A DNA stretch of 47,291 nucleotides from OFTM382 sp964352615 (GTDB taxonomy: Bacteria; Planctomycetota; Phycisphaerae; Phycisphaerales; UBA1924). Under the pieces are notes generated by a model that had not been told where the DNA came from, did no database searches, and saw only the letters and a list, made by a program, of their open reading frames with translations. The position numbers and the translations under genes are program-made. The DNA lies in assembly GCA_964352615.1 (NCBI GenBank), contig CAYGSG010000014.1, positions 1-47,291 on the forward strand, given 5' to 3'. Positions 1-8,400 of the stretch are shown here, one piece after another. Positions within the stretch are counted from its first letter, which is position 1; each line of letters begins with the position of its first letter.

Positions 1-739
1 CGCCCGCCAGCTCGTACACATCGATCGCCGGTTCCTCGTACGGGTGGAACCGGCGCAGGGCCTCGACCGCGAGCGGCACCGCTTTGGGCGCGCACACCAT
101 CTCGAGCCGAACCTCCTCGAGGCGCTCGAGTCGGCCCGTTTCCCCCACCGCCGGAGCGGTGGATTCATCGCCAAAGAACGTACCAAACCCCTTGGTGGTG
201 AACGAGCACGCCCGGTACGCGCCGATCACGCCCGCCCCGCACGAGGCCATCGCGTCACGCACACGTTCCACATCCGAGGGCGGCACGAACGTCACGATCT
301 TGCAGGTCTGCCCCGTGGTATGAGCGGTCAGCGCCCGGCAGTCGCCCGCGATGGCGTCTGCGCCTTTGCCGCCCGCACCGCCGCTGAGACCCTCGCAGAG
401 CCAGTCGGTCACCCCGCCGGGGGCTGCATCAAGAGCGGTGTGCGGCGAGTAGATCGCGATGTTCGACTGGATCGCGCCCAGCACAATCCGCTGGCGCGGC
501 GTGCGGTCGGTGAGCTGCCGAAGTGGCTCAAAGATCGGCGGGTGGTACGCGATGATCGCTCGGGCGTTCATAGCCACCGCCTCGGCGAGCACCGCCTCGG
601 TCAGGTCGATCGTGAGCAGCACCGGGCCGTCAAGCTCCGCCTGCGGCGAGCCCACCTGCAGGCCCACAGGGTCCCAGTCTTCGGCCAGCGAGGGGGGCGC
701 GAACGCCTCCACGGCTTCGATCACATCGGCTACGCGCAT
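1..739 (-). CDS. Nif3-like dinuclear metal centre protein (partial)
   Basis: Reading the minus strand from ATG at 739 gives an open frame of 246 codons that runs off the left edge, so the C-terminus is missing. The N-terminus MRVADVIEAVEAFAPPSLAE is followed by DWDPVGLQVG, the hallmark start of the Nif3/YbgI/YqfO family. AYHPPIFEPL is the metal-binding HHPxIF-like segment with its first His replaced by Tyr. SPHTALDAAPGGVTDWL is the next conserved block, and the end shows FHPYEEPAIDVYEL, typical of the YqfO-type inserted domain. Family members are toroidal hexamers with a two-metal site; their cellular role is poorly defined (GTP cyclohydrolase I type 2 is a common but weak label). There is no Shine-Dalgarno; a TAGAAT box ends 5 nt before the ATG. 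It is divergent from ispE. Confidence 0.88.
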   Translation of the reverse strand, partial: MRVADVIEAVEAFAPPSLAEDWDPVGLQVGSPQAELDGPVLLTIDLTEAVLAEAVAMNARAIIAYHPPIFEPLRQLTDRTPRQRIVLGAIQSNIAIYSPHTALDAAPGGVTDWLCEGLSGGAGGKGADAIAGDCRALTAHTTGQTCKIVTFVPPSDVERVRDAMASCGAGVIGAYRACSFTTKGFGTFFGDESTAPAVGETGRLERLEEVRLEMVCAPKAVPLAVEALRRFHPYEEPAIDVYELAG

Positions 740-762
740 GGACCATTCTACGATGCCCCGAC
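740..762. promoter_or_regulatory. Compact divergent start region, two overlapping -10-like boxes
   Basis: Only 23 bases separate the Nif3-like ATG from the ispE GTG. On the minus strand TAGAAT (750-745) lies 5 nt before the Nif3 ATG. On the plus strand TACGAT (749-754) lies 8 nt before the ispE GTG. The two boxes share bases 749-750. No Shine-Dalgarno is visible on either side. Both genes may therefore be transcribed leaderless or nearly so. No convincing -35 was found for either. Confidence 0.4.
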
Positions 763-1722
763 GTGACCGCCCCACCGACGACAACTTCTTGCTCCCAGCC
801 CGCCGAAGGCTGGACCGAACGGCCCGCCCCGGCCAAGCTGAATCTCGCCCTGGCCGTTGCCAAGCCAGACCCTTCCAGCAGGATGCACGAGATCGCGAGC
901 TGGATGCACCGGATCGACCTTGCAGGCACGGTTCGCCTGCGGCGCAGCGAATCAACCAGCATCGTACACCGATGGGCGGACGATGCGCCAAGGCCATCAC
1001 CCATCGACTGGCCCGCCCGGCGCGATCTGGTGGCAAAGGCCCACAACCTGCTCGAACGCCGCGTCGGTCGCCCGCTGGCGACCGAGATCGAGAACATCAA
1101 GCACGTCCCAGTTGGGGGCGGGCTCGGTGGCGGCTCAAGCGAAGCCGCATCGACCCTGCTTGCCCTCAATGAGCTACACGGGCTCGGGATGGAGGCAAGC
1201 GAGCTGCGCGCGCTTGGCCGGTCGCTCGGCAGCGATCTCGCGTTCTTCTTGCCATCGGAAGACCATCTTGCTGCCCCCGCTGCGGCGTTCGTGACCGGCT
1301 ACGGAGGGATCGTCACGGCGGTGGAGCCCTCGTGGGCGGATGTGGTCCTCGTGCTGCCGAGCTTTGGGTGCCCCACAGCCGAGGTGTACCGGGCTTTCGA
1401 TGCAGCCGCCGGGGACCACCCCTTCGCGAGCGATTTGGTCCGGTTCATGGCGGGGACAGACCCGCTTGGAGCCAACCTGTTCAACGATCTGGCAGCCCCG
1501 GCTATGGCTGTTCGACCCGATTTGGCCGAACTGCTGTCGGCCGCCGAGCGGGCGATCGCCCAGCGGGTCCATGTGACGGGCAGCGGCAGCACGCTGTTCA
1601 CCCTGTGCGCGGTCGGCGAGGCTGGCGGCACCGCCGAGCGCCTCAGGGCCGCGCTTCCGCAAGCCAAGGTGGTCGCGACCTCGCTGAGTTCGATAAACAG
1701 ACCGACTCGGCAGAGCCCGTAG
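763..1722 (+). CDS. ispE: 4-diphosphocytidyl-2-C-methyl-D-erythritol kinase IspE
   Basis: GHMP kinase of the MEP isoprenoid pathway; it phosphorylates the 2-OH of CDP-ME using ATP. The 319-residue product begins at GTG 763, the only start that keeps the N-terminal motif PAPAKLNLALAV (residues 21-32). His42 lies in the RMHEI segment that matches the family GYHEI. The ATP-binding loop is PVGGGLGGGSSEAAS (116-130), catalytic Asp158 is in GSDLAFFL, and the C-terminal glycine motif is VTGSGSTLF. Length is slightly above the usual 280-300. The stop codon TAG lies in the loop of a perfect 8-bp hairpin (1712-1730). It is divergent from the Nif3-like gene and is followed 116 nt later by a sugar kinase. 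Confidence 0.93.
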   Translation: MTAPPTTTSCSQPAEGWTERPAPAKLNLALAVAKPDPSSRMHEIASWMHRIDLAGTVRLRRSESTSIVHRWADDAPRPSPIDWPARRDLVAKAHNLLERRVGRPLATEIENIKHVPVGGGLGGGSSEAASTLLALNELHGLGMEASELRALGRSLGSDLAFFLPSEDHLAAPAAAFVTGYGGIVTAVEPSWADVVLVLPSFGCPTAEVYRAFDAAAGDHPFASDLVRFMAGTDPLGANLFNDLAAPAMAVRPDLAELLSAAERAIAQRVHVTGSGSTLFTLCAVGEAGGTAERLRAALPQAKVVATSLSSINRPTRQSP

Positions 1723-1730
1723 CGGGCTCT
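1712..1730 (+). terminator. Hairpin over the ispE stop codon
   Basis: AGAGCCCG-TAG-CGGGCTCT is a perfect 8-bp stem whose 3-nt loop is the ispE stop codon. No T-run follows, so an intrinsic terminator is uncertain; an RNA-stabilising 3' hairpin is equally possible. A second hairpin, GGGGC-TGGA-GCCCC (1755-1768), follows in the same intergenic region. Confidence 0.4.
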
Positions 1731-1838
1731 ACACTCCCCCGCGAAGGTACTTTCTGGGGCTGGAGCCCCTGTAGCGACACGACCGTATCAGCCGAACCAC
1801 GCACGTCCGTGCGAACTACCAGCGGAGCGCAGACCCAC

Positions 1839-2822
1839 ATGCCGAGCGACAAGCCGATCATCGGGATCGATCTGGGCGGGACGAACATGCAGATCGGCGT
1901 GGTGCCGGGCGGCGCGGAGGCCGACAAGACCAAGCTGCTGGGCCGAAGCCGGTCCAAGACCAAAGCCGAGCAGGGCCTCGAAGCCGTGCTGGACCGAATC
2001 GCCCAGACCACGCGCGACGCCTGCGAGAACGCGGGCATCAAACTCGAAGACGTGCGCGGCGTTGGGATCGGAGCCCCGGGGGCGATTAATCCCGTGACCG
2101 GCACCGTGCTCGAAGCGCCCAACCTGCGGTGGGTGAACACGCCGCTGGCCAAGATGCTCGAAGACCGGCTGAACGTTCCCGTGATCGTGGACAACGACGT
2201 GAACGCCGCGGCGTGGGGCGAATACAAAGCGGGCGCGGGACGGGGCTGCACCGAGATGATCGCTGCGTGGATCGGAACGGGCATCGGAGGCGGGCTCGTG
2301 CTGCGGGGCGAGCTTTACTACGGGCATTTCATGACCGCGGGCGAACTCGGGCACATGCAGATCCTGCCCAGCAACCCTCCCGGCAGCCGATCGGTCGAGC
2401 ACAACTGCTCACGCACGGCGATCGTTGAAGACATCGCCCGGCTTGTGCGGGCCAACCATGACTCGATCATCCACGAACTCGCCGGCGACAACCCCGACAA
2501 GATCAAGTCGAAGGTCGTCGCCAAGGCGTACGCCGACGGCGATGCGCTCACGCGTAGGGTCGTCGATCACGCGGCCGACCTGCTCGGCGCGCAGTTGGCG
2601 GGCATCGTCACGCTGCTGGCGCTGCAACGGATCGTCATCGGCGGCGGGCTCGCTGAGGCGATGGGCGAGGACATCGTCGGCGCGGTGCGGCGCTCCGTGC
2701 GCGCGCGGGTCTTCCCAGAGAAGCTCCGCGAGGTCGAGGTGGTGTGCAGCGAATTGCTCGACGACGCCGGGCTCGTGGGCGCAGCGTTGCTCGCCGAGCA
2801 ACGGCTCGATGCGCAGGGCTGA
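1839..2822 (+). CDS. ROK family sugar kinase (glucokinase-like) without the zinc cysteines
   Basis: A 327-residue product starting MPSDKPIIGIDLGGTNMQIG, the phosphate-1 ATP-binding motif of the ROK family. The frame is open further upstream, but that stretch overlaps ispE in another frame and is not coding. GVGIGAPGAIN and VIVDNDVNAAAWGEY (catalytic Asp within DNDVNAA) follow, then WIGTGIGGGLVLRG and the sugar-binding AGELGH. In ROK glucokinases AGELGH is normally followed by a CGCGxxGCxE zinc site before an ASRTAI segment. Here that stretch reads GSRSVEHNCSRTAI (about 182-195), so three of the four cysteines are missing. C-terminal IVIGGGLAEAMGE is intact. Likely a cytoplasmic ATP-dependent hexokinase or N-acetylhexosamine kinase; the substrate cannot be decided. 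Confidence 0.85.
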   Translation: MPSDKPIIGIDLGGTNMQIGVVPGGAEADKTKLLGRSRSKTKAEQGLEAVLDRIAQTTRDACENAGIKLEDVRGVGIGAPGAINPVTGTVLEAPNLRWVNTPLAKMLEDRLNVPVIVDNDVNAAAWGEYKAGAGRGCTEMIAAWIGTGIGGGLVLRGELYYGHFMTAGELGHMQILPSNPPGSRSVEHNCSRTAIVEDIARLVRANHDSIIHELAGDNPDKIKSKVVAKAYADGDALTRRVVDHAADLLGAQLAGIVTLLALQRIVIGGGLAEAMGEDIVGAVRRSVRARVFPEKLREVEVVCSELLDDAGLVGAALLAEQRLDAQG

Positions 2823-2888
2823 GCAAGATTCAGGCGCTGCCCGCTTGATCCGCTCAAACGAGGAGCGGTCTCGCTCCAAAAAAGACGC

Positions 2889-2915
2889 AGCCCCCCAGTC
2901 TCCTGAGGGGCCCGC
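2889..2915 (-). terminator. Possible terminator downstream of flgM
   Basis: Read on the minus strand, an imperfect stem (CCCC, mismatch, CAG / CTG, mismatch, GGGG) is followed within about 10 nt by TTTTTT (complement of the A-run near 2878-2885). It lies about 90 nt past the flgM stop, between two convergent genes. The stem has a mismatch and the T-run is offset, so this is weak. Confidence 0.3.
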
Positions 2916-3005
2916 CATTATCTCCCAAACCGCCGATCTCTCGCTCGCTCCGGTGCTTGGCCGCCTCTCGCTGTGCGGAGGCGTGTGGAGCTTGCTTAGC
3001 CGAAC

Positions 3006-3308
3006 CTAGCGGAACAGTTCCGCGTCATCGAGCATGTCGTCGATGGCCGCCGAGAGTTTTTCAGGCGAGTCGTAGTCGCCGCGGGCTATCTCGCCGCGGA
3101 TCTTGGCGACGAGGTCGGCCCGGATGCCCGACTGGTCACGAAGCTTGCTGAGGAAGAACGCCATTTCTGAAACCTCCACGTTGTCATCTTCTCTCTGGAC
3201 AGTCGGGGGGGTCTGAGTCGCTGCGGGCTTAACGGATGCCCGCCGATTCGTGATCGACTCGGCTGCGCGTCCGGGGGTTGTTCCCTGGATCGACGATGCC
3301 TCGTTCAT
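3006..3308 (-). CDS. flgM: FlgM-like anti-sigma-28 factor
   Basis: The start at 3308 is set by an excellent ribosome site, AAAGGA 8 nt before the ATG; the frame is open upstream but unsupported there. The 100-residue product (FlgM is usually about 95-100) has a low-complexity Ser/Thr/Pro-rich N-terminal half, as expected for this intrinsically disordered protein. The C-terminal half, SKLRDQSGIRADLVAKIRGE followed by IARGDYDSPEKL, fits the FlgM pattern VRxDKVxxIKxxIxxGxY. FlgM holds the flagellar sigma factor FliA inactive until the hook is complete and is then exported. It is divergent from a SPOR-like lipoprotein and lies 2 kb from a flagellin glycosylation operon, supporting a flagellated organism. 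No FliA-type promoter was recognised upstream. Confidence 0.8.
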   Translation of the reverse strand: MNEASSIQGTTPGRAAESITNRRASVKPAATQTPPTVQREDDNVEVSEMAFFLSKLRDQSGIRADLVAKIRGEIARGDYDSPEKLSAAIDDMLDDAELFR

Positions 3309-3506
3309 GGAGTCGTCCTTTCTTCTCGCAATTGGCTGCGAGCTTGGTCGCAACCGCTCGGGCACTTGCCGTAGAAACACCCAAGGGCCATTTGACCCTC
3401 CCAAGCGCTCTACGCTCTCCACACCAACCTCCGACCTCTTGAGTATCGTCCGGAACTTTGTTGAAGCTTGAGAATCACACACATTGACGCATGAACCCTA
3501 ATCGCC

Positions 3507-3535
3507 TTGATTTCATGTACTTAGCTCGATAACGC
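3507..3535 (+). promoter_or_regulatory. Candidate promoter of the SPOR-like lipoprotein gene
   Basis: TTGATT (3507-3512), a 17-nt spacer and TAACGC (3530-3535) resemble a sigma-70 promoter. The start would be about 25 nt before the ATG at 3567, leaving room for the purine-rich AGGA stretches seen there. The -10 is weak. Confidence 0.35.
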
Positions 3536-3566
3536 ACAGAAGGACGAACAGGAAATTTCTGGGCCA

Positions 3567-4616
3567 ATGCGGACTCATGATCGAATTTTGGTTGGTATCG
3601 GACCTCGGCGTGCGCAAGGCTTGCTGATCGGTCTGTTCATGGCTCATTTCACAGCCTTCGCGCTCGTGGGCTGCGCGACGCCTGAACCAGAGCCGCTCGC
3701 GCCCTCGGCGTTTCTCGGAGGCATTGAGCCCCCGCCGGACTTTGATCCGTATCTCACGCGCGAGCAGCGGGCCGAGCAACGCATCGCGGCCCGCCAAGTG
3801 CCCGTCGGCCCACAGTCCCCCCAGCCGGACGGCCCATCGGGTTCTGGCCAAGGCCAGATCACCCCACCACCGAGTGAGCAGGCCGCGCCCACCGCAGCGG
3901 CCATCGCCCAGGCCGAGGCGAGCACCAAGTGGTCCATCGTGATCGCCGCCTTTCGCGGCGAACAGGCCGAGGCCCAGGCCCAGCAGGCTCTGGCCACGGT
4001 CGAACAGGCAGGCATCCGAGGCGCTTACCTTGAGCGCCGGGGACAGGCCATCGCGCTGGCCTACGGGCGGTACAACGAGGTCAACGACCCCCTGGGCAAG
4101 CAAGCCCTCGTGGCGCTGCAAGCCATCGAGATCGACGGTCAGCGGCCCTTCGCCCGTGCGGTGCTGGCCCCGCCGAGCCCGGAACTGCTCCAAGGCAGCA
4201 TCCCCGAATACAGCCTGCGAACGGTCAAGCAGCAGTTCGGGCCTGATGCGCTGTACACCCTTCAGATCGGGATCTACGGCCGATCCGACCGCACGCCGCC
4301 CGAGGCTGCGGAGTTGGCCCAGTACCGCCAGGCCGCCGAGCGGGCGGTCTACGACCTCCGCCGAGAGGGCGAGCAGGCTTTCTATTACCACGCCCCCACG
4401 CGCAGCATGGTGACTATCGGGGTGTATGGACCGGAAGACCACGACCCGATGGCCCCGGGCCTCGAGAGCGAAACGCTCAGTTCAGCGAGGCTCCGCCACC
4501 CCAACAACCTGCTCAATGGCCAGGGCATCCGCGAGCGGGTGCAGGGCAAGCCTGAGAACGACCCCGACGCGTGGCGGCTTCAGCCGAGTTCGCTGGTGGG
4601 CGTGCCCCGGTCGTAG
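3567..4616 (+). CDS. Lipoprotein with two SPOR-like modules
   Basis: 349 residues. A hydrophobic signal (GLLIGLFMAHFTAFALVG) ends in the lipobox LVGC with Cys36 as the lipidation site, so the mature protein should be membrane-anchored. A Pro/Gln-rich linker (about 40-125) leads to WSIVIAAFRGEQAEAQAQQA, which resembles the start of a SPOR domain (WxVQxGxFxxxxxA), ending in AIALAYGRY. A second copy begins YTLQIGIYGRSD and ends SMVTIGVYG. SPOR domains bind denuded peptidoglycan glycan strands, so a cell-wall or envelope role is plausible, but the match is by pattern only. It is convergent with the next gene, with a 10-nt gap. Confidence 0.65.
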   Translation: MRTHDRILVGIGPRRAQGLLIGLFMAHFTAFALVGCATPEPEPLAPSAFLGGIEPPPDFDPYLTREQRAEQRIAARQVPVGPQSPQPDGPSGSGQGQITPPPSEQAAPTAAAIAQAEASTKWSIVIAAFRGEQAEAQAQQALATVEQAGIRGAYLERRGQAIALAYGRYNEVNDPLGKQALVALQAIEIDGQRPFARAVLAPPSPELLQGSIPEYSLRTVKQQFGPDALYTLQIGIYGRSDRTPPEAAELAQYRQAAERAVYDLRREGEQAFYYHAPTRSMVTIGVYGPEDHDPMAPGLESETLSSARLRHPNNLLNGQGIRERVQGKPENDPDAWRLQPSSLVGVPRS

Positions 4617-4626
4617 GCGGGCTGGA

Positions 4627-5316
4627 TCAGCGGGCGCCATCGCGCAGGTCGCCATAACCCTGGATCCACAGCGGGCGGATGGTGTCGATCCGCCAGCCGT
4701 TGGCATGGGCGATCGATTCACCCGGCGGCGGGTTGTCCACCGGCTGCTGCCGCACCCACTCGAACATGCAGATGAACAGCATGGGCCGATCCCACTCCTC
4801 GGGCTGCACGCTGACCTCCACCCGCGTGACCGCTCCGCCGGTAGGCCCGATCTCGGTGCGGACATCCTTTATGGTGTAGCTCTTGAGGGCGTAGGGCTCG
4901 CTTCGGCCCGTGATCCACGCGAGCAACTGGTCTCGATCCCAGCCGTTGCGGGCCTGAAAGAAGACCGTGCGCACGCTGTCGGCGAGCATCGGCTCGAAGG
5001 CGTCGGCATCCCACTCGGCGACGGCGGCGACCGCCTCGCGGGTGCGGTCGTCGAGCGCTTCGCGATCGGTGACGATGTAGATCGAAAGCCCGATGAGCAC
5101 CGCGGAGGTAAGGAATGCCTCCATCAACAGAATCCCCGCGACGAGCCGCTGCTGGGTGTTCTTGGCCGCCCTGAAAACAAGCAACGCGGCGGCGATCGAG
5201 ACCACGAACACGCCCGCGACGAGCAGCCAGGGCTCCTCGAACAGCAGCACATCCATGAGGGGCGGGGCAGCCACATCCGGCAGCGTCGGTGGCGGAACCA
5301 GGGCATCCATCTGCAT
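4627..5316 (-). CDS. Two-helix membrane protein of unknown function
   Basis: The start at 5316 is fixed by GGAGG 7 nt before the ATG; the frame is open upstream into the neighbouring promoter region. The 229-residue product has two hydrophobic helices, one around WLLVAGVFVVSIAAALLVF and one around LVAGILLMEAFLTSAVLIGL, followed by a soluble domain. That domain begins with a helical AVAAVAEWDADAFEPMLADS and later has alternating strands (VTRVEVSVQPEEWDRPMLF), which resembles an NTF2/SnoaL-like cone. No enzyme motif was recognised. It is divergent from the Maf fusion gene with about 130 nt between starts. Function not assigned. Confidence 0.7.
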   Translation of the reverse strand: MQMDALVPPPTLPDVAAPPLMDVLLFEEPWLLVAGVFVVSIAAALLVFRAAKNTQQRLVAGILLMEAFLTSAVLIGLSIYIVTDREALDDRTREAVAAVAEWDADAFEPMLADSVRTVFFQARNGWDRDQLLAWITGRSEPYALKSYTIKDVRTEIGPTGGAVTRVEVSVQPEEWDRPMLFICMFEWVRQQPVDNPPPGESIAHANGWRIDTIRPLWIQGYGDLRDGAR

Positions 5317-5445
5317 CGTCAAGCCTCCGTGTGGAACCAGCCGATGGTACGCACAGGCGAGAAATCGCGGCCGGTGCAGCGTGCGCTGGCATGATGCAGC
5401 GATGCTGAGATGCGAATCATGGCCCGGGCCAGCGCAGGATGCCAG

Positions 5446-8400
5446 ATGCCACAAGCCGACCAAGCCAGCCAAACGCTCGAACGCAACCTCGCGGCGCTCC
5501 AAGGCGCGTGCCCGGCCACGGTTGACGCCGTGCGCGCCGCAGCGACCCATCCGGGCCTCCAATGGTCGCAGGCAGACGACGGCCGATGGGTCGCGAGCCT
5601 CGACGGCCGCGCCCTCGCCAGCAAGCGACGACCGCTGGAAGAAGCCGAGCGGTTCGCGGCCAACCTCGATCCGCAGCAAGCGGGCGCTGCGGTCGTCACG
5701 GGCTTTGCCAGTTCACACCATGTCGAGACGGTCTGCAACGTGATGGGCAAGGGCGGGGTGGTCCTGTGCTACGAGCCGGACGTAAGACTGCTGAGGTCGG
5801 TGCTCGAACGCATCGACTGCTGCGAGTGGATCGCGCAAGCCAACCTGGCCATCCTGACGGACGAGGCCGACACGACGGCGATCTCGTCGGTGTTGCGGGG
5901 CGTCGAGGGCGTGGTGTCGCTGGGTGTGAAGATCATGCACCACCAGCCGAGCCGGCTGAGGCTCGGCGACCGCGCCGACACGTTCTGCAACTCGTTCACC
6001 GCGGTGATCCAGGCGCTGCGCACCACGGTGGTGACCACACTCATGCAGACCGAGACCACGCTGCGCAACCTGTTGGGCAATGCTGACTGGTACGCGGGCG
6101 CGCCGGGCGCGGGCGAACTGGCCGGGTGCGCACGCGGCAGACCTGCGGTGGTGGTCAGCGCCGGGCCGAGCCTGGGTCGGAACCTGCACCTGCTTGGCAA
6201 ACCCGGCGTGCGCGACCGGGTGGTCATCATCGCGGTGCAGACCGTGCTCAAAACGATGCTCGATGCGGGCATCAAGCCGCACTTTGTGGTCGCGGTGGAC
6301 TACCACGAGATCAGCAAGCGGTTCTACGAAGGTCTCACAGCGCGGGATGTCGAAGGCGTGACGCTGCTGTGCGACCCCAAGGCGAACCCTGTGATCTGCG
6401 AGACGTTCCCCGGCGCCGTGCGAACGCTGCACGATGGCGTGCTGCAGGGCTTGCTGGGCGAGGCGTGTGCGCACGACACGGCGAGCGTGCCCGCGAGCGC
6501 GACGGTGGCGCACCTGGCGTACTCGTCGGCCCGGCTGATGGGCTGCGACCCGGTCGTGCTGGTGGGGCAGGACCTCGGGTTCTCCGACGGGCTGTACTAC
6601 GGCCCGGGCGCCGCGATCCACGACGTGTGGGCGGGCGAGCTGAACTCGATGCGGACGATCGAAACGCTCGAGTGGGAGCGCATCGCGCGCGGCAGGCCTC
6701 AGAGCCGGCGCGCGACCGATGTGCACGCCAAGCCCATCTACACCGACGAGCAGATGCACACGTACCTCGTGCAGTTCGAGCGGATGTTCGCCGAGGACGC
6801 CAAGCGAGGCCTGCGGGTGATCGACGCGACCGAGGGCGGGGTCGCCAAGCAGCACACCGAGCCCATGAAGCTGGCTGACGTGCTCAGTGAGCACGCGGTG
6901 GGCGAGGCCATCCGGCTTCCGGCGTGCGCACGCGATGAAAAAGCGAGAGAAGCTGCGGCCCAGCGGGTCGCTGACCATCTTGGCACGGTGCGCGCGCAGG
7001 TGATGGAGGTCGGTTCGATCAGCCGAGAGACCGCAAGCAAGCTCGGCGAGATGCTCGACGCGGGCAGCGACCAAGGGCGGATCAACGCGTTGATCGAAGC
7101 CGTGCAGGAGAACGCACGCCGAGTGGCGAAGATTCAGCCTGGCTATTCGCTGGCGCAGTACCTCAACCAGACGGGCACGCTCAAACGATTCAAGGCGGAT
7201 CGTTCGCTGCACTACCTCGACGCGCTCGCGCCCGAAGATCGGCAGGCCAAGCAGATCGAGCGCGACACGATGAACGTGACATGGCTCGCCGACGCGGCGG
7301 GGCAGCTTGAGCAGATACTGACCGATGCAGCAGCGTCGCTTCGCACCGGTGACAAGCAAACCGCTGATCCGCGCGACCACGCGTCAAAGGTCGAGGTGGT
7401 GGAGCGCCAGCGGATCGCTGCGGTGATTGCGGTGGACCCCGAGATGAACGCCCTCGGCAGGCCGCGCGATCTGTCTCGCGCGATCGCCGGGGGAGAGAAC
7501 GCGCTGCGCCGAACGCTGCGCAGACTGGCGGCGTGCGAGACGATCGACCACGCGGTGCTGCTGGCTATGGACCCCGAGCGGGCTCGGATGATCGCGGGCG
7601 AACCGATCGACGGGCTGCGGGTTACGATCGACCATGTGCGTGCGCACCCGCTGGGCGACAAGCGAGCGATGGTGGCGTCGGCGCGGCGCATCGCCCCGGC
7701 GAGTTGGCGCGGCGGGCTGGGCGGCGCAACGGTGTTCGATGAGATCGTCAGCGCGCCCCCATTGCTCGAAGCCATGCAGCGGCACGATTTGACCGGCGCT
7801 GTAGCAGTCGGCTGCGACTGGGCGGCGCTGGACCCCGGCCTGACCGATGCGTGCGCACGCAGGCACACCGAGCACCCGATGCGCAACCGAATGGTGTTTA
7901 CGCAGGCGGCCCCGGGGCTCGCACCCATCGTGCTGGAGCGCTCGCTCGCAACGGAACTCGCGCCGCACGAGGGACGCCAACGGCTTTGGACCTCGATCGC
8001 TGGACTGTTTGCGTACACACCGGTGGCGCCGATCGCTGACCCGATCGCCAAGAGCCTGTGCGTGCGGGTCGACCCAGCGGTGCGTGACATCCCGATCAGG
8101 TGCGTCGCCGATGGTTCATGGCACGCTGCGGTGCTCGCGCGCGCCATGCGAGGAGGCGCGGACTGCGCCGAGTCGGTGGCCCGTTGGCTGAGCAAGGACA
8201 AGTGGCTCAAGGGATGCGTGCCGCTGGAAGTGACGCTCGAATTGTGCACGGGCCGGCTGGTGGGCGGGCAGGCCGCGATCACGCGGCTCGGCAGGATCGA
8301 GGCGCCCGAGCGCAAACCGATCGACACCAAGCGTGCGCTGGCGTTCGTGCGGGAGCTTGCCGAGGCATCGCCCGGCGCGATGCTCACGCTCGCGGGTGCG

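Noticed and set aside
3420..3482. FliA (sigma-28) promoter upstream of flgM
   Set aside because: Partial TCAA and CGATAC matches exist but not at the needed spacing.
5388..5401. TGGCATGATGCA as a sigma-54 promoter for the Maf gene
   Set aside because: The GG and GC elements are 6 rather than 10 bases apart, so the required -24/-12 spacing is not met.
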